DNA of 64,000 nucleotides from Austropuccinia psidii (taxonomy: Eukaryota > Basidiomycota > Pucciniomycetes > Pucciniales > Sphaerophragmiaceae), in NCBI GenBank assembly GCA_023105745.1, contig JALGQZ010000009.1:5310937-5374936 (forward strand), in the 5' to 3' direction. The position numbers were made by a program, and so were the translations under genes. Positions within the stretch are counted from its first letter, which is position 1; each line of letters begins with the position of its first letter. A model generated the notes under the pieces. That model had not been told where the DNA came from, made no database searches, and worked only from the letters and a program-made list of their open reading frames with translations. This document shows positions 1 to 11,539 of this stretch, in pieces.

Positions 1-1272
1 ATATATTAATTAACTGGGCAAAAAGTCCCCAGGTGATGAAAGGTAGCCGGCATATGTGAAAACTGAAAGATTGATCCGGGAAGTTGGATCAATGACTGTA
101 TTGGCCAAATCAGGAAATACAGTTCTGGCCATCATGAAATGTGAACTGTGTGATGGAATTCACACAGTGGAATATGGAATGGCCCAATTGGGCCAAGACC
201 ATACAGGTTGATTGAATGAGGCCTGTATGGATGAATTGAGTTGTCCAAGGAGTATTGAATACTTGATGCCTTGACAACTGATTGAAATGATGTAATACCT
301 CTTGAGAATTCCCTTGAATAATCCTGACTGAAATGTGCCAAACCAACTCCTGCAGATACAGGTGGTTGGGATCCTTGCAGAGTCTTCTGATTGTCGCCAT
401 AACTTGTCAGACTGATGTGCTGATTAATCCTCCTTCAAAATGGGCATTGGGATTTGAGACCTTGATTTGGAAAGGTGGAATTGGGTCCTGAAAACGTCAC
501 CATTGGATTGCTGAGCAAAAATGGTGCATAATGGTATATAATACCATATATGCACCATGCCTGCAACCTTGAGTACGGATGGTATGAAGGAAAGGAAGAA
601 ATCCCCTGGAGTTGAGGGGAAAGATGGACTGAGCTGATCTGGTGGCCTTTGGTGGTTGCCAGAGGCCATGGCTGAACTATTGGTCCATGGTGATCCATGG
701 CCAAAATTGGGTCCTACGGGATTTATGGCCAAATTGGTGTCCAACAGGTCTTTCGCCGATTTTGGGTCCAATTATGGTTTGGGACCCACCTGGCTGCCCC
801 CTTTTGGCCTCATTGGATTAGGCCAAAAAGGGGCCTAATTGGCCTGCGGACCACTGCCCATGGCCCACGGGCCGTAGGAGCCGTAGGGGGCCTAAATGGC
901 CCAAAAAGGTCATTTAGGCCAAACCCCACTAATGAAAGGGGTTGGCCAGGAACCAATGGTGATGGCTAGGGGGCCTGGAGGCCTCTAGAGGACAAAAGGA
1001 CCCCCCAGGCCCAAAATCAAAGATGAAGGCATGGGGGTTGGTGAGGTGGAAATTGGCCAAGGAGGCCAATGACGGCAGGGTATGGCCTCAGGCCATAAAG
1101 GATGGTTGAGGCCATAAATGGCCATTGGAATGGGTTGTGGCGTAAGAGCCATAGAACACCCAAGGGGGCCAATTGGCCATAAATGATATGACGTGACCAA
1201 TTAACCCCAATTTGGCTCCAGGTTGGATTTCCGCAGCCATACAGGAGGAGGGTCAAACTCGTGGTTGTGACA
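1..1272 (-). repeat. LTR of family B, cut by the window edge
   Basis: The sequence matches the LTR at 35148-36726 over most of its length: the same hairpin near 14-32, the same GGCC-rich block and the same terminal TTGTGACA at 1265-1272. In sense orientation (minus) it begins TGTCACAACC. It sits inside the integrase reading frame of element 1, whose coding sequence stops abruptly at 1273, so it inserted into that element. The other end lies outside the window, so I cannot say whether it is a solo LTR or part of a full element. Short ORFs in both strands here are by-products of the GC-rich repeats. Confidence 0.8.
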
Positions 1273-2029
1273 CTGTGTCACAAGCCTTCTTCCACATATC
1301 ATGGAAGTCTTTGGCTGTGGGGTGGATGGTCAGAAGATTCTTCTTTAAGTGATCCACAGGCAACAGGGGATTCCACCCTTTCTCTACCACTGCAGGTGTT
1401 TTTGCTGTGGTAGAGTGCTGACTTGTATTATAAGCCAGTTGGACAGCTGGTAGAAGGGTAACCCAGTCATGGGTGTATCCTTCATGGTCCTTGTATTCCA
1501 TACCATAGGCACAGAACCTTCTAATGATGTCTTCCATAGTCTGGATCATCCTCTCAGCTAGGCCATCTGTTTGGGGATGGTAAGCTGTGGAAAAAGCAAG
1601 CTTGGTGCCAAGCATGTCATACAAGTTGGTCCAAAATTCAGATGTGAATTTTGGGTCCCTATCACTAATGATGATTTTAGGGACTCCACAGGTAGATATG
1701 ATGTTATTCCAAAATAACAGGGCAGTATCCATGGCTGTGTCCTCCTTGTGGCATGGTAGACACCTCATGCTCTTGCTGAACCAATTAACTATGATCAAGC
1801 AGGCATTGTAGTTTTCTTTGCCTCCTGGGACAAGTCCTGTGACCCAGTCCATGTTGATGGTTTCCCATGGGTGTTTGGGTTCTTCTATATGTTGAAGTAA
1901 CCCATACTTCTTCCCTTGTTTCCCATTTGCCTTTTGGCATCTTTCACAAGTGTTGATGTATTCTCCCAACTCTTGTTCCCACTTGGGCCACCAAGCTGTG
2001 CTTGCTACCCTCTCTGGTCCTGTTTTCAC
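1253..2029 (-). pseudogene. Element 1 integrase domain, C-terminus lost
   Basis: Integrase of a Ty3-type element; it would insert retrotransposon cDNA into the host chromosome. Visible are the [10 protein letters not shown] part of the HHCC zinc finger, then the catalytic core with D in NMDWVTG, D in [12 protein letters not shown] and E in [12 protein letters not shown], giving the DD35E arrangement. The true coding ends at 1273, where LTR B begins; the last few codons to 1253 are LTR sequence. The frame also breaks against the RNase H frame around 1944-2029, inside the HHCC finger. The continuation seen in element 2 shows that the C-terminal chromodomain-like tail is missing here. Confidence 0.85.
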
Positions 2030-2915
2030 TCATGTGTCCCATATAGGGGCAGTCATGGCATTCCTGAAGGATCAAGGAGATGTGGTCTCTGTCTACCACT
2101 GTGAGTGCACTTGTGTGTTTCTCTCTGTGGTAGAGCAGGCCATCTATAAGGAAGAACTTGTTATCCTTATAGGCCCTCCACCAGGGTTCTTCCAGCTGGG
2201 ATTCCAGTTCTGAACTCCTGTATTTTTGTTGAAGGAGTTGTAGTAGTATGCCACACTGTTTGTGTTTGGCATAAGACTTCAGTAATGCACTAAAAAATTC
2301 ATTGTGAAGTTCAGAGGAGCTTATTCCCAATATGGGAGCTTCTGTCCCCTCTGAATCAGTGTTTCTACTGTCAGGGGTACCACTGTCTGGTGCCCATACA
2401 GAAAATCTGAAGTTCCTCCTCCTTTCTATTTCCATGAAATGGATAGGGATTTTGGCTGCAACTTCAGGGTCATAAGCTGGATTGCTCTTGACATTATCCA
2501 GTGTCCATCTGCTAAGGCCATCTGCATTGGTATGACTTTTACCTTCTTTGTATATGATGGTCATGTTCCCTCTATACTCCTGGATGGCTATTTGCCATCT
2601 CAGCATGTGTCTATTTGTAGTCTTCATGTTCAGTAGAGACTTCAAGGCTGTGAAGTCTGTGTAGACTTCAAAGACTGCACCCTCCAGATAATAATAGAGT
2701 TTTTCCAGAGCCCAGACTAGACATAGACACTCAGTCTGGGTGGCCCCATACCTGGCTTCTGAATCTTTCAGCTTCCTTGAGATGTAGCAAATTACTCCTT
2801 CTCTTGGTTCACCATCCACAATTTGTCTTTGGTGAAGGGCTTCTCCTAGGCCTTGACTGCATGCTGCATCTATATATAACTTGATTGGTAGTTCAAAGTC
2901 AGGTAAGATGAGCAC
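1944..2915 (-). pseudogene. Element 1 RNase H and connection domain
   Basis: RNase H domain of the pol polyprotein, which degrades the RNA strand of RNA/DNA hybrids in reverse transcription. It starts in the RT connection (PDFELPIKLYIDAACSQGLG), passes REGVICYISRKLKDSE, TQTECLCLVWALEKL and YTDFTALKSLLNMKT, and continues through NADGLSRW into the linker before integrase. The usual TDH/TDC position reads TDF. The N-terminal half of the integrase zinc finger is at its end, after which the frame shifts into 1253-2029. Upstream coding (3240-2916) is in another frame. Confidence 0.85.
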
Positions 2916-3239
2916 AGGTGCATTTGGGAGTTCATATTTGATCCTCTCATATGCATCCCTCCTTTCCTTGGTTATTTCAAAAACTACATCTTTTGAACAT
3001 AACTTGTATAAGCCACTAGTTATGTGTGCAAAGTTTTTGATGTGGTTTCTATAGTAGCTAGCGGACCCAAGGAAAGATTGCAGCTCTTTGATTCTCTTTG
3101 GTACTGGGTTTTGCAGTACTGCTGCTACTTTATTCTGGTCAATTGCCAGACTAAGACCTGAGACTTTATGTCCTAGAGCCAGTAACTCTTGTTGGCCAAA
3201 ATTGAACTTTTTAAGTGAAATCCTCAGATTTGTGGGTGT

Positions 3240-3893
3240 TCATTTACTTATTACTCTGTCTATGTATTGCACATGGTCTTCCCATGTCTCTGAGTATATA
3301 ATGATATCATCAATATATACCACCATGCAGCCTTCCAGTATTTCTTCTTGAAATATTGTGTCCATCATCCTTTGGAAATGGGCTGGTGCATTTTTGATGC
3401 CAAATGGCATCCTGGTATACTCAAATATGCCCATATGGCATATTATTCTGAGTAATTTCATGGAGTTTGGTTTAACTCCATTTTGGTGGAAGCCTTTCAT
3501 ACAATCCATTTTGGTTATGTATTTGGCTTTTGCCAGTTTATCCAAGGCATGAGGTACCCTGGGTATAGGGTACCTGTCTGCTTTTGTGTAGTTATTCAGA
3601 GCTCTGAAATCTCCACACAGTCTAGACTTGCCATCATGCCAGGTGATTAGGACAGGGGTGGTGATTTCCACTATTTCATTATGTCCAATCTTCCTGCTGA
3701 CATCCATATCCAGGAGTTCATTGATATGTTTCTCAATTGATTTCCTGGTTTCCAGGCTTGCTGGATAAGGAGGTCTCCTAAGCATGGGTGGATAAGGCTT
3801 TTCCACATCCAGATATATTTCTATATCATGGCCTTTGATCTTGCCTAATGGCTCTTCACCAATGGCAAATGCTGGTCTGTTCTTTCTCAGCAT
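3240..3893 (-). pseudogene. Element 1 reverse transcriptase core
   Basis: RT palm and fingers: SRLCGDFRALNNYTKADRYP, YITKMDCMKGFHQN (first catalytic Asp), MPFGIKNAPAHFQ and the VVYIDD catalytic box near 3310-3330 are all present. This is typical of Ty3-like RT with YIDD in place of YVDD or YLDD. The frame stops at 3240, before the thumb; coding resumes in another frame (KRIKELQSFLGSASYYRNHIKNF, about 3110-3040) into the RNase H segment. The domain looks otherwise complete, so the break is probably a small indel. Confidence 0.88.
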
Positions 3894-3899
3894 GTTCAG

Positions 3900-4534
3900 T
3901 AAGCTTAGTTTTTGTTTACTGGGAGGGTGGTGCTAAACTGTCCCTCTCTGAATTCCTTCAGAAGTGCTTCTAGTGGATCTTGAGAAGATATCTGGTATAT
4001 ATCAATTGAAAATTTCTTTTCCTTATTAGTACCAATGGTTATTTGGCTATTTTTACTGTTGTAAATGTCTATTCCATACATCCTCTGGTAATCTGTTCCC
4101 AGTAAAAACCCTTGGATGTGGGCATCATCAAGAACTACAAACTCTGGGTTGAGTCTGATATTACCCTTCCTGTGGGGTATAATTATCTATTTGATAATTG
4201 TACCAATGGAAGCCATCTTCCCTGATGCACTTTTAAAGTTCTTTGCCTTAGTGTGCAAGAGCTCTTTTTCCCAGTTTGGGAAGTGGGTATCGAGATAGTT
4301 TCTGGCCACTATGGATCAGTGCGCTCCACTATCAATGATCAGTGGATGCTGAGCATTGTCAATGCAAACAGTCATTTTTTTGGCTGTCCCATGTATATAT
4401 GCCATTCCTTTTGTTGGTGTAACCAGGAATGTTTGTGCATCTTTTGTGTGTTTTCACAAGTTCTTGTTAGCAGTGTCCTGTGGCATGCCTGCTTCTAGCT
4501 GATTGTCCTGAATTTCTAGTGGGGTTTCCTCTTG
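3900..4534 (-). pseudogene. Element 1 protease (retropepsin) relic
   Basis: Translating the minus strand gives PLIIDSGAH at about 4318-4345, the D-S-G-A active site of a retropepsin, followed at once by an in-frame TGA (4316-4318). The rest of the fold is visible as NIRLNPEFVVLDDAHIQGF and LLGTDYQRMYGID, matching the intact-looking stretch in element 2 at 11589-11933. It would cleave Gag-Pol. At least two stops break the frame between here and the RT. No single ORF covers it. Confidence 0.7.
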
Positions 4535-5050
4535 CTATTCTGCTAGAAATTCCTCTCTTGGGTCTTGATCATCATCAGATGGTTCTTTGATGGCATCACC
4601 CATGGAGCCTGATTCAGAATCCTCGGTTGGAGATTCTTCCTCTGGGACTTTCTCAATGGCATAGCCTTTTTTCTTTGCCTTTGGACAGTTGTTGGCATAG
4701 TGGTCTGTTGAACCACAATTGTGACAAGAATTCCTCTTCTTTGCCACTTCTTCCACTCTTTCTTTGGGTTTGTCTTTAAACTCTACCCTGAAAGGTTGTT
4801 TCTCTTTGAAACTACTGCTCTTATATGGGGTGAGTTTCCCTATATTAGTCCTTTTCCTTATGTCTTGTAACGTGTTCGCAATGTCATCTAGAGTGCAATT
4901 CTGGTTGCATCTGCATTTTACTGCATGCTCTAGTTCTCCTGGCAGTTGTGTCAGAAGCTTGTGATTACTCATTTGGATGTTCATCTGAGGATCAATGGCT
5001 TTAAGTCCTTTAGACTGTCTGCGACACCACTCATATGGATCTATTCCCAC
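4535..5050 (-). pseudogene. Element 1 Gag C-terminal part with CCHC zinc knuckle
   Basis: Nucleocapsid part of Gag. A canonical CX2CX4HX4C knuckle (CHNCGSTDHYANNC) lies near residues 109-122, preceded by the capsid C-terminal segment (LPGELEHAVKCRCNQNCTLDDIANTLQDI) and followed by an acidic tail (PEEESPTEDSESGS) ending in a stop. The knuckle binds retrotransposon RNA during packaging. It starts only because of a stop just upstream; the preceding frame at 5054-5734 carries the rest of the capsid, so the two were one ORF. Confidence 0.8.
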
Positions 5051-5053
5051 TGA

Positions 5054-5734
5054 TTATTTGTCATTTTCAAATGACTTTGTCTTCTGGCATATCCAAGCTG
5101 CATTACTGTACTTTTGGATGATTTGACTCTTCCACCATGGCCAGTTTCTTCTGCCATGGATTTCTGTCATTTCTGTGTACCATATACTAGCATGACCTTT
5201 AAATGCAGTATTCAATATAGCAGTAATCCAGTAGTCTGGTATGCTTGGTACATCAATGAAGAGTCCATAAATATAATCTATGAGTTCCATATGATCATAT
5301 TCTCCTGATCCAGAGAATTTGGGCCAGGTTGAGGCCTCAGGAGGCTGTTTCAAGGCTTCCTTCTCTGAATATGACATTCCATCTCCATCCTGGTATTGTG
5401 ATGGAGATCTTGCCTTATTCATCAACATGGCATCTGGTTGATATGGATTCTCCATAACTTGGCCTTGTGGTTGGGGCTTCAAGTTATGGTAGACAATAAA
5501 CAATTTGTTTATGTCTTGGTCCAGACAATCCCTGTCCCTTTTGCTGTGGTGTTGTTCTTCAAAGACTAGATTCAGTCTTTTGTTGGTTTCTTCAGAGGCT
5601 TTGCTCAGTTGGGCATATCCTTCTTGAAGATTCTTAACTATCTGTTCCAAGGAGGCTTGTGTTTTTCTCATCCTCTCTTGGCCAGCTTCAATTTCTGCAA
5701 ACTGCTTTTCAGATTGTTCAGCATATTGGAACAT
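5054..5734 (-). pseudogene. Element 1 Gag central region (coiled coil plus capsid)
   Basis: Residues 1-75 are rich in E, Q, K and L with heptad-like spacing (EIEAGQERMRKTQASLEQIV), suggesting a coiled coil. Residues 130-226 (PEASTWPKFSGSGEYDHMELIDYIYGLF, then ILNTAFKGHASIWYTEM and RNWPWWKSQII) resemble the retrotransposon Gag capsid domain. It ends at a stop just before the segment with the zinc knuckle. Element 2 has the same stretch at 10330-10850 in broken frames. Confidence 0.75.
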
Positions 5735-5900
5735 TTGTAACCACAGTGTATCACTGTTGATGTTACTCTCAGATGTGACAATTTTATGTTCAGTCTGAGT
5801 GGGGGTAATGTTTCTATTACTGGGACTACTGATTCTAGAGTGGTTTACAACTACTTCTGGTTCTTGTGCACTTCTTTTACCAAATCCAACAGCTTCTGAA

Positions 5901-6473
5901 TCATAGGGTCTTACTCTTTCCTCCTCTGGTTGAAGGAGGTTTTGTTCTTGCCCTTGTTTCCTTGTCTTTCCTGGAAACTTCCTGTAATTGTGAAGAATGG
6001 TGACTCTTGGCCACTGATCTGCTGGTTTCTGAATGGTGTGAAGCCACTGGAGAGCTGATTTGGCCTGCTCCTTGTGAGCCTGAAGGAATCTGAGTAGACC
6101 CTGTCTGGGTTAACTGTTCTTCTATAGCTTGGATAGTGGCTTGATTCTCCCTTATCCTCTGTGCCCTTGCCTCCAGGAGTCTGAACTGCCTGGTAGGATT
6201 CCAACCTTTGGTGATTACCATCAGGTCTTTGAAGCCGATCTCTCTGAGACAGATCTTCTGGCAACTTGCTCCAAGTTCTGCCCAGTGACTTGCCAGGTTG
6301 AACCTCTTGTTGTCCATGCTCCATTGGAATAAGTCCTTGAGGAGTTGGTGGAGCTGAAGAACTTGATCCATGTCTTTCCAGTCCTCTTTTTTGAGGTCTC
6401 CATTTAATTGGAGTGTGAATGGCAGGGTTGATATTATCTCCCTCATTGTTTTGCCATCCCCTACTGTGTCCAA
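5901..6473 (-). pseudogene. Element 1 Gag N-terminal region
   Basis: Recognisable as the N-terminal Gag segment of a rust retrotransposon family by recall (MDTVGDGKTMREIISTLPFT, FNLASHWAELGASCQK, GFKDLMVITKGWNPTRQFR). It is followed by a Q/S/H-rich low-complexity tail. Element 2 carries the homologous stretch at 9429-9700 (SHWTELGENFQNIFLREISFKGLMELAKG). The biochemical role of this segment is not known to me; it is presumably part of the Gag particle protein. The +1 frame ORF over 5911-6570 is a shadow, although the real N-terminal extension (LRDLGFQINQPEDREGLF) enters from that frame. Confidence 0.7.
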
Positions 6474-6571
6474 GGTGTCCTCTTTCAGGTCTTCTTTTTC
6501 TGAACAAACCTTCTCTGTCCTCTGGTTGGTTTATTTGGAAGCCAAGATCTCTGAGGTGTACAGGTGACATG

Positions 6572-6919
6572 TTAGTGTTTGCAAGCGTTTGAAAACTTTA
6601 TGTTCTTAGGGTATTTCCCTTTGACTGTGCCTTGTACAAATTTGTTGTCTGCCGATTTGGGCAATTTAACTTTAGAGGTTACAACTGGGTTAATTATAGC
6701 AATTTTCCCTGTACAAGTTATCAAGGTTGGTTTACCTTGTATTGATGCAGAATGTTGTGGTTTTCTACTCTTCTGAGTGGCAATGGGTGTCCACTTCTTT
6801 GCTGTTATCAGCCCTTCACTGTGCCTCTTTCCTTTGCCTTTGCTGCCCTCTGGTTCTGACAGTGTCACTGGTGTGTTGGCCTGTGACTGGCTTTCAAGTG
6901 GTATGAAGTTATCTTCCAC
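6572..6919 (-). pseudogene. Element 1 most N-terminal Gag or leader ORF
   Basis: A 115-codon ORF (MEDNFIPLESQSQANTPVTL, then TAKKWTPIATQKSRKPQHSA and GKPTLITCTGKIAIINP). It is conserved in element 2 at 9002-9246 (TKRWTPITTQRPRKPNNSSS, KAKPTLITCKEKMKFINP). Conservation between two independently decaying copies shows it was translated in the ancestor. I do not recognise a domain; the protein is basic and proline-rich. It is separated from the next Gag segment by a stop at 6572, which may be a real gene boundary or a lesion. Confidence 0.55.
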
Positions 6920-7523
6920 TGAATCAAAACAGGAAAAAGAGGGCTTATGTCAGTTAAGACTTCTCAAAAAATGCTGGTTTTGCACGTCTAAGAATGGCCT
7001 CTGGGCTTGTATATTATTAAAATGTGCCCTTGTACAATGACAGTGTGATTGAATTAAAAATTCCACGTTAGAAATACAGCTTACTGATATTGGGTATACT
7101 GTTTGTATACCAATATCTCACAGAATAACTTGTATGTAGCAAGTGTATGCTGTCAAAAGACGGTGTGTAACAGGGCAATTGAGTTAGCAATATGTCCAAC
7201 CATGCCTCAACTGTTGGTTTATCAGCATGAGGTGTCTTATTTCAATTAAAAAATGAGACTGTATCAATGGCTTATGTGTTTTTATATGTAAAACACGCCA
7301 AAAATAGGGGTCTTGTGGTTATTAGCCATGTGACAGGTACTCTTAAAATATGAGTAAAAAAGTGGTATATGTACCAAAAAGGAAAAATATATATATAATA
7401 TATATATTTTTAAGAAATATTACACCTCAAAAGAATAAAACAATTGTCAGAAAGTGAGAAATAATAGAAAAGCTCACTTATAAGGGTCCAAAAGAGGTTT
7501 AAAACATGGCCAGGCCCCCAAAA
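6920..7523 (-). other. Element 1 5' untranslated leader
   Basis: About 600 bp between the first Gag ORF and the 5' LTR on the minus strand. No ORF of note. It contains an AT run at 7388-7412. The sequence immediately inside the LTR (sense TTTTGGGGGCCTGGCC, 7523 downward) contains TGGGGGCC three bases from the LTR. This could be a tRNA primer-binding site, since such sites start with TGG, but I cannot match it to a specific tRNA. Confidence 0.5.
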
Positions 7524-8944
7524 TGTCAGCTGGAGTCTATGTTGAAGCAGTAATTAGGCTGTTTACAACTAGAACAATGACTGTGACACGTGAAAAGAAT
7601 TTTAAAATAAGAGTTTTTTAATAATATAATAGCTTATAATATAATAATAGGGTTCTACTATTGAAAAAGAGTGGTGGTGAGCGCTATTGAGAACCCTGGA
7701 TGCAGTCTTACCAGTTAGATTACTATAATAAGAACTACAATAATTAAGATTATAATTATACCCTGATTATTAACCAAGAGTAAAACTGTTTTGGACAGTT
7801 TACTACGTAGGATATTCAAGAGCAGGATGAGGAAACAATTCTGGCTGTGAAAAGCCTCCTTTTTATCCTGAAATGGGGTGGAAAGGGTGATAGACCTTTT
7901 CACATAGAGGAAGTGAAGATTTTTTCACTCTCTAGTACTGGATTGTGGTTTGCAAACAGCCTGTATAACCTGTATTGGGCTCAGATGTGGTTTTGAAACC
8001 ACATCTGGGCAGTTTTCACCAATACAGGGTGAAATTTCCATCTGGGGACCTCACAGCCTGATTCTGACGTGTCTGAAGCGTAGAATGCTGTACAGAAACT
8101 GTATGGGACCCCAGTAATGACTGACATATGAGGTATTGAAGTAAAAACAAGCTTCCTTGTCTATTTAAAATATCATATTAATGGTTATGGGATATTATCC
8201 CATGGTAAGGCTGTGTATGACAGCAGGTGGGAATCTGACCTTAAAACAGCCATGCCTTTGTCAATTCTTGAGATATCAACCTCAGAAATGGTTCAGTGTA
8301 TAGCCCTGTATGTGCTCTACACAATGGTTCCTCATTTGATATGGGTATCATTCAATATGGCAAAGTTATCCCATGTACAAGAGTTTTGTACATTTGTGTG
8401 GTATAGGCAAAAAGCTGTGTTGAACTTATTTTCCCCATAACACTTGTTCTAGTTGGGCCATGGGGAAATGGATGACACCATCAGATAGCCCTGATTGTGC
8501 TCTTTCCAAAAAGACCCCACTTCAAGTATCTCACACTAAAACTGTAGAAGTTAGATGAGAGGTGAATGTTTTGTTCACCCTTATTTGGCCTGAAATTGAC
8601 CATAACTCCAGTAATATTTGTGCTAGCTCAGTTTAGCTGGTACCATTGGATAGCACTGGCTTAGAGCTTCATTTTGAGTACCCATTTGATGGGGTTAAGC
8701 CTCTCCTTCTAGATTTTGGATGAGAGTTGAAAATTAAGATTTATGCTCAGCAATAACTTTGCTATTTCTAATCCTATGGTGATGGGACTTATATTTTCCG
8801 AAAGAGGTGAGTTTCCTCTTTAGTTTGATACCTTTTGAGCTGATTTGGCTCAGATCCATGTTTTGGTGGTATCTTGGCTATACCATTGGTTTATGGTATT
8901 TTGGATGTCATGCTTGTGCTCTGGTTTTGAGTCACAGGCTGACA
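7524..8944 (-). repeat. LTR D, 5' LTR of element 1
   Basis: Starts TGTCAGCTGG and ends CAGGCTGACA on the plus strand, with a terminal TG...CA inverted repeat. Length is 1421 bp. It matches 14385-15818, 33004-34431 and, inverted, 26448-27889. The sense direction is minus, because the interior of element 1 follows it on that strand and because element 2 (plus) ends in an LTR of the opposite orientation after a polypurine tract at about 16210-16227. It holds a 26-bp inverted repeat at 7982-8007 and a second hairpin at 8014-8034. Confidence 0.85.
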
Positions 8945-9001
8945 CAAACATCATTGTTAAGAGCTAAAACTGACATTAAGCCCTCATATCTTGTCTACTA
9001 G

Positions 9002-11450
9002 TTGAAGAAAACTTCAAACAACTGGAGACACAGTCAAAGGGAAACTCAGCAGTGGCACCTTTGGAAACAGAAAGTGAAAGGCTCATCTTAACAAAGAGGT
9101 GGACACCAATTACCACTCAGAGGCCCAGAAAACCAAATAATTCTTCCTCCATAAAAGCTAAACCAACCTTGATTACTTGTAAAGAGAAGATGAAATTTAT
9201 TAACCCAGTTTTAACTTCCAAGGAAAAATTTCCCAAAGATTTATAAAAAACAATTTTAGAAAGAACTGTCAAAGGTAAATACCCTAAGAACAAAAGGTTT
9301 TTGACTGATTGCAAACACTGATATCATGTTCCCTGTACGCCTCAGAGACCTTGGAGTCCCAAGGAAGAAGACAGGGGAGGAACAGGACTGTTTAGATCCT
9401 GAAGATCAGGGTTTGGCCAGCATGTTGAATGAAACGAAACTTGGGGAAATCATGCACACAATCCCATTCACCTTCAAATTCAACAGACACCTTGAATCAG
9501 AGGACTGGACAGACATGGATCAAGTACTTCAGCTCCACCAACTCCCCAAAGACCTGTTCCAATATAGAATGGAAAACACGAGTTTCAATTTGGCTTCACA
9601 CTGGACAGAGCTTGGGGAAAACTTCCAGAATATTTTTCTCAGAGAGATATCTTTCAAGGGGCTTATGGAACTTGCCAAAGGTTGTAATTCAAAAAAAAGT
9701 TCAAAATCTTAGAAGAGGGGGAAGCCAATATAAGGGATAATCAATCCACAATCCAGGCTATAGAGGAGAAATGAATCCAGAAAGAGAATATTATGACTCC
9801 TTGAGGCTCACAAGTAGTATACTAACCCAGCTCTCCAGTGGCTTCACACCACTCAGAATCAAGCAAATCAGTGTCCAAGAGTCATCATTATTCACAGTTC
9901 CAGGGACTTCAAGGATAATAAAAGGACAAAGGGGAAAAAAACAAGACTTCTTTCAACAATAGGAAGAGGGAATCAGACTCAACAATTCAGAATTTTCTGT
10001 ACTTGGTGAAGTAAGTGCACGAAAGCAAGAAATAATTGCAAACACATCTGATAGAATCATTACAAATACAATGAGGAATGATATCCCTACTCCAAATGAA
10101 CATCATCTTGTTACACCTGAGAGTAACATGAACAGTAAGAAACTGTGGTTATAAATGTACCAATTTTCAGAAAAATGACAAGAGATTTTTAAAGACTCAA
10201 TTAAATCGCTTCAATGCTACAAGAGTTAAATAACTTAAAATGCAAAACTATTGATACTCTTCAAGAGGACTATACTAAATTAAGTAAAGCCTCAGAAGAG
10301 ACAAAAAAATACTGAATCAATTATTAGTGGAGCAAAATCACTGAAAGAGGGACAGGGAATACCTGGATCAAGACATGAGAAAATTTTTAAATGTCTGCCA
10401 AAACATAAAGCTACAAAGACAAGGCCAACTTTTTGGAAAAAGTATACACCTCCAAGAGGACATTAAACCAGATGGCTCATCCAAGATTAAGCACAGATCC
10501 CCACCAGAATACCAAGATGGATATAATATGGCTTACTTAGAGCAGGAAGTTTTGAAACAACTTCCAGAAGCCCTAAGCGGGCCAAAATTCTCTTTTGTAG
10601 GATAATATGATCATATGGAGCTCATTGATTATATTCATGGACTGTTCATAGATTTATCAACCATAACAGACTACTGCATAACAGCTATACTGAACACATT
10701 CACAAAGGAAATGCTAGTATATTCTATAAAGAAATGAAAGAAATTCATGGCAGCAGAAGTTGGCCATGGTGGAAGATTCAAATAATGCATAAACGCATTC
10801 ATGGTACTTGTATATGGAAAAATACCATGTAATTTGACAATGAAAAATCCTCAGTATGCAAATATCCTTATTGGTGGTGTCTGAAAAAAACTAAAAGACT
10901 TACAGCCAGAGATCCTCATATGAATAATTAGATGAGGAATTGAAAGCTCCTTACAAAATTACCAGGAAGACTAGAACACTTTATAAAATTCAGGTGTAAC
11001 AGAGACTGGGCACTACATGATATTTCCAACACCTTACCAGGAGTAAGGAAGAGAAAGAATATAGGGGGTTATTCCCTATATAAAGGCAACAATTACAAAG
11101 TGAAAAATCCTTTCGGGGTTGGAAACAAAGACAGTCTCAGAGTAAAAGTGGCAGAAGTACTAAGAAAAAGAACTCTTGCTACAATTTTGGTTCCACAGAC
11201 CACTATGCTAACAACTATCCAAAGTCAAAAACAAAGATCTATGGCATTGGAAGAGTCCCAGAGGAAGAATTCCAAGAAGAAGATTTTGAATCTGAATCTT
11301 TGGTTGATGCCATCAGAGAAAGCTCTCATGTGGACAAAAGCCTCATAGAGGAATTCCTTATGGAGTACCAAGAGGAAAAGCAGTTGGAAATTCAGGACAT
11401 AAAGCTGAAAGCAGGATTACCACAAGACACTTCCAATAAAAGCTTTTGAA
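9002..11450 (+). pseudogene. Element 2 Gag relic
   Basis: Successive frames match element 1 Gag: N-terminal basic segment (9052-9246), LRDLGVPRKKTGEE and SHWTELGENFQNIFL (9326-9712), serine/glutamine-rich stretch (9771-9962), capsid start (10375-10605) and acidic C-terminus (11100-11440). The zinc-knuckle region reads as degenerate cysteine-containing sequence around 11165-11225 (NSCYNFGSTDHYANNYP in the relevant frame, with two cysteines lost). There are at least six frame breaks, so no functional Gag is made. Confidence 0.7.
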
Positions 11451-11539
11451 AACATACACAAAATGCAAAAACATTCCTAGTTACACCAACTAATGGCATA
11501 CATTCATGGGACAGCCACCAAGGTAACTATTTTTGTTGA

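Larger units (their letters stand above)
1273..8944 (-). mobile_element. Element 1: Ty3/gypsy-type LTR retrotransposon, 5' LTR plus most of the interior
   Basis: Read on the minus strand the order is 5' LTR (7524-8944), leader, gag, zinc knuckle, protease, RT, RNase H, integrase, which is the Ty3/gypsy order. The 3' part of integrase, the 3' UTR and the 3' LTR are missing from the window because an LTR B insertion occupies 1-1272. The right flank beyond the 5' LTR (8945 onward) is the 5' UTR of element 2, so element 1 seems to have inserted into element 2. Several stops and frame changes make it non-autonomous. Decay is moderate: all domains are readable. Confidence 0.8.

Noticed and set aside
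7517..8949. CAAAA/CAAAC as a target duplication making 7524-8944 a solo LTR
   Set aside because: Element 1's leader and Gag directly follow this LTR in sense orientation. The near match of A-rich flanks is probably chance, although a solo LTR cannot be fully excluded without the far end.
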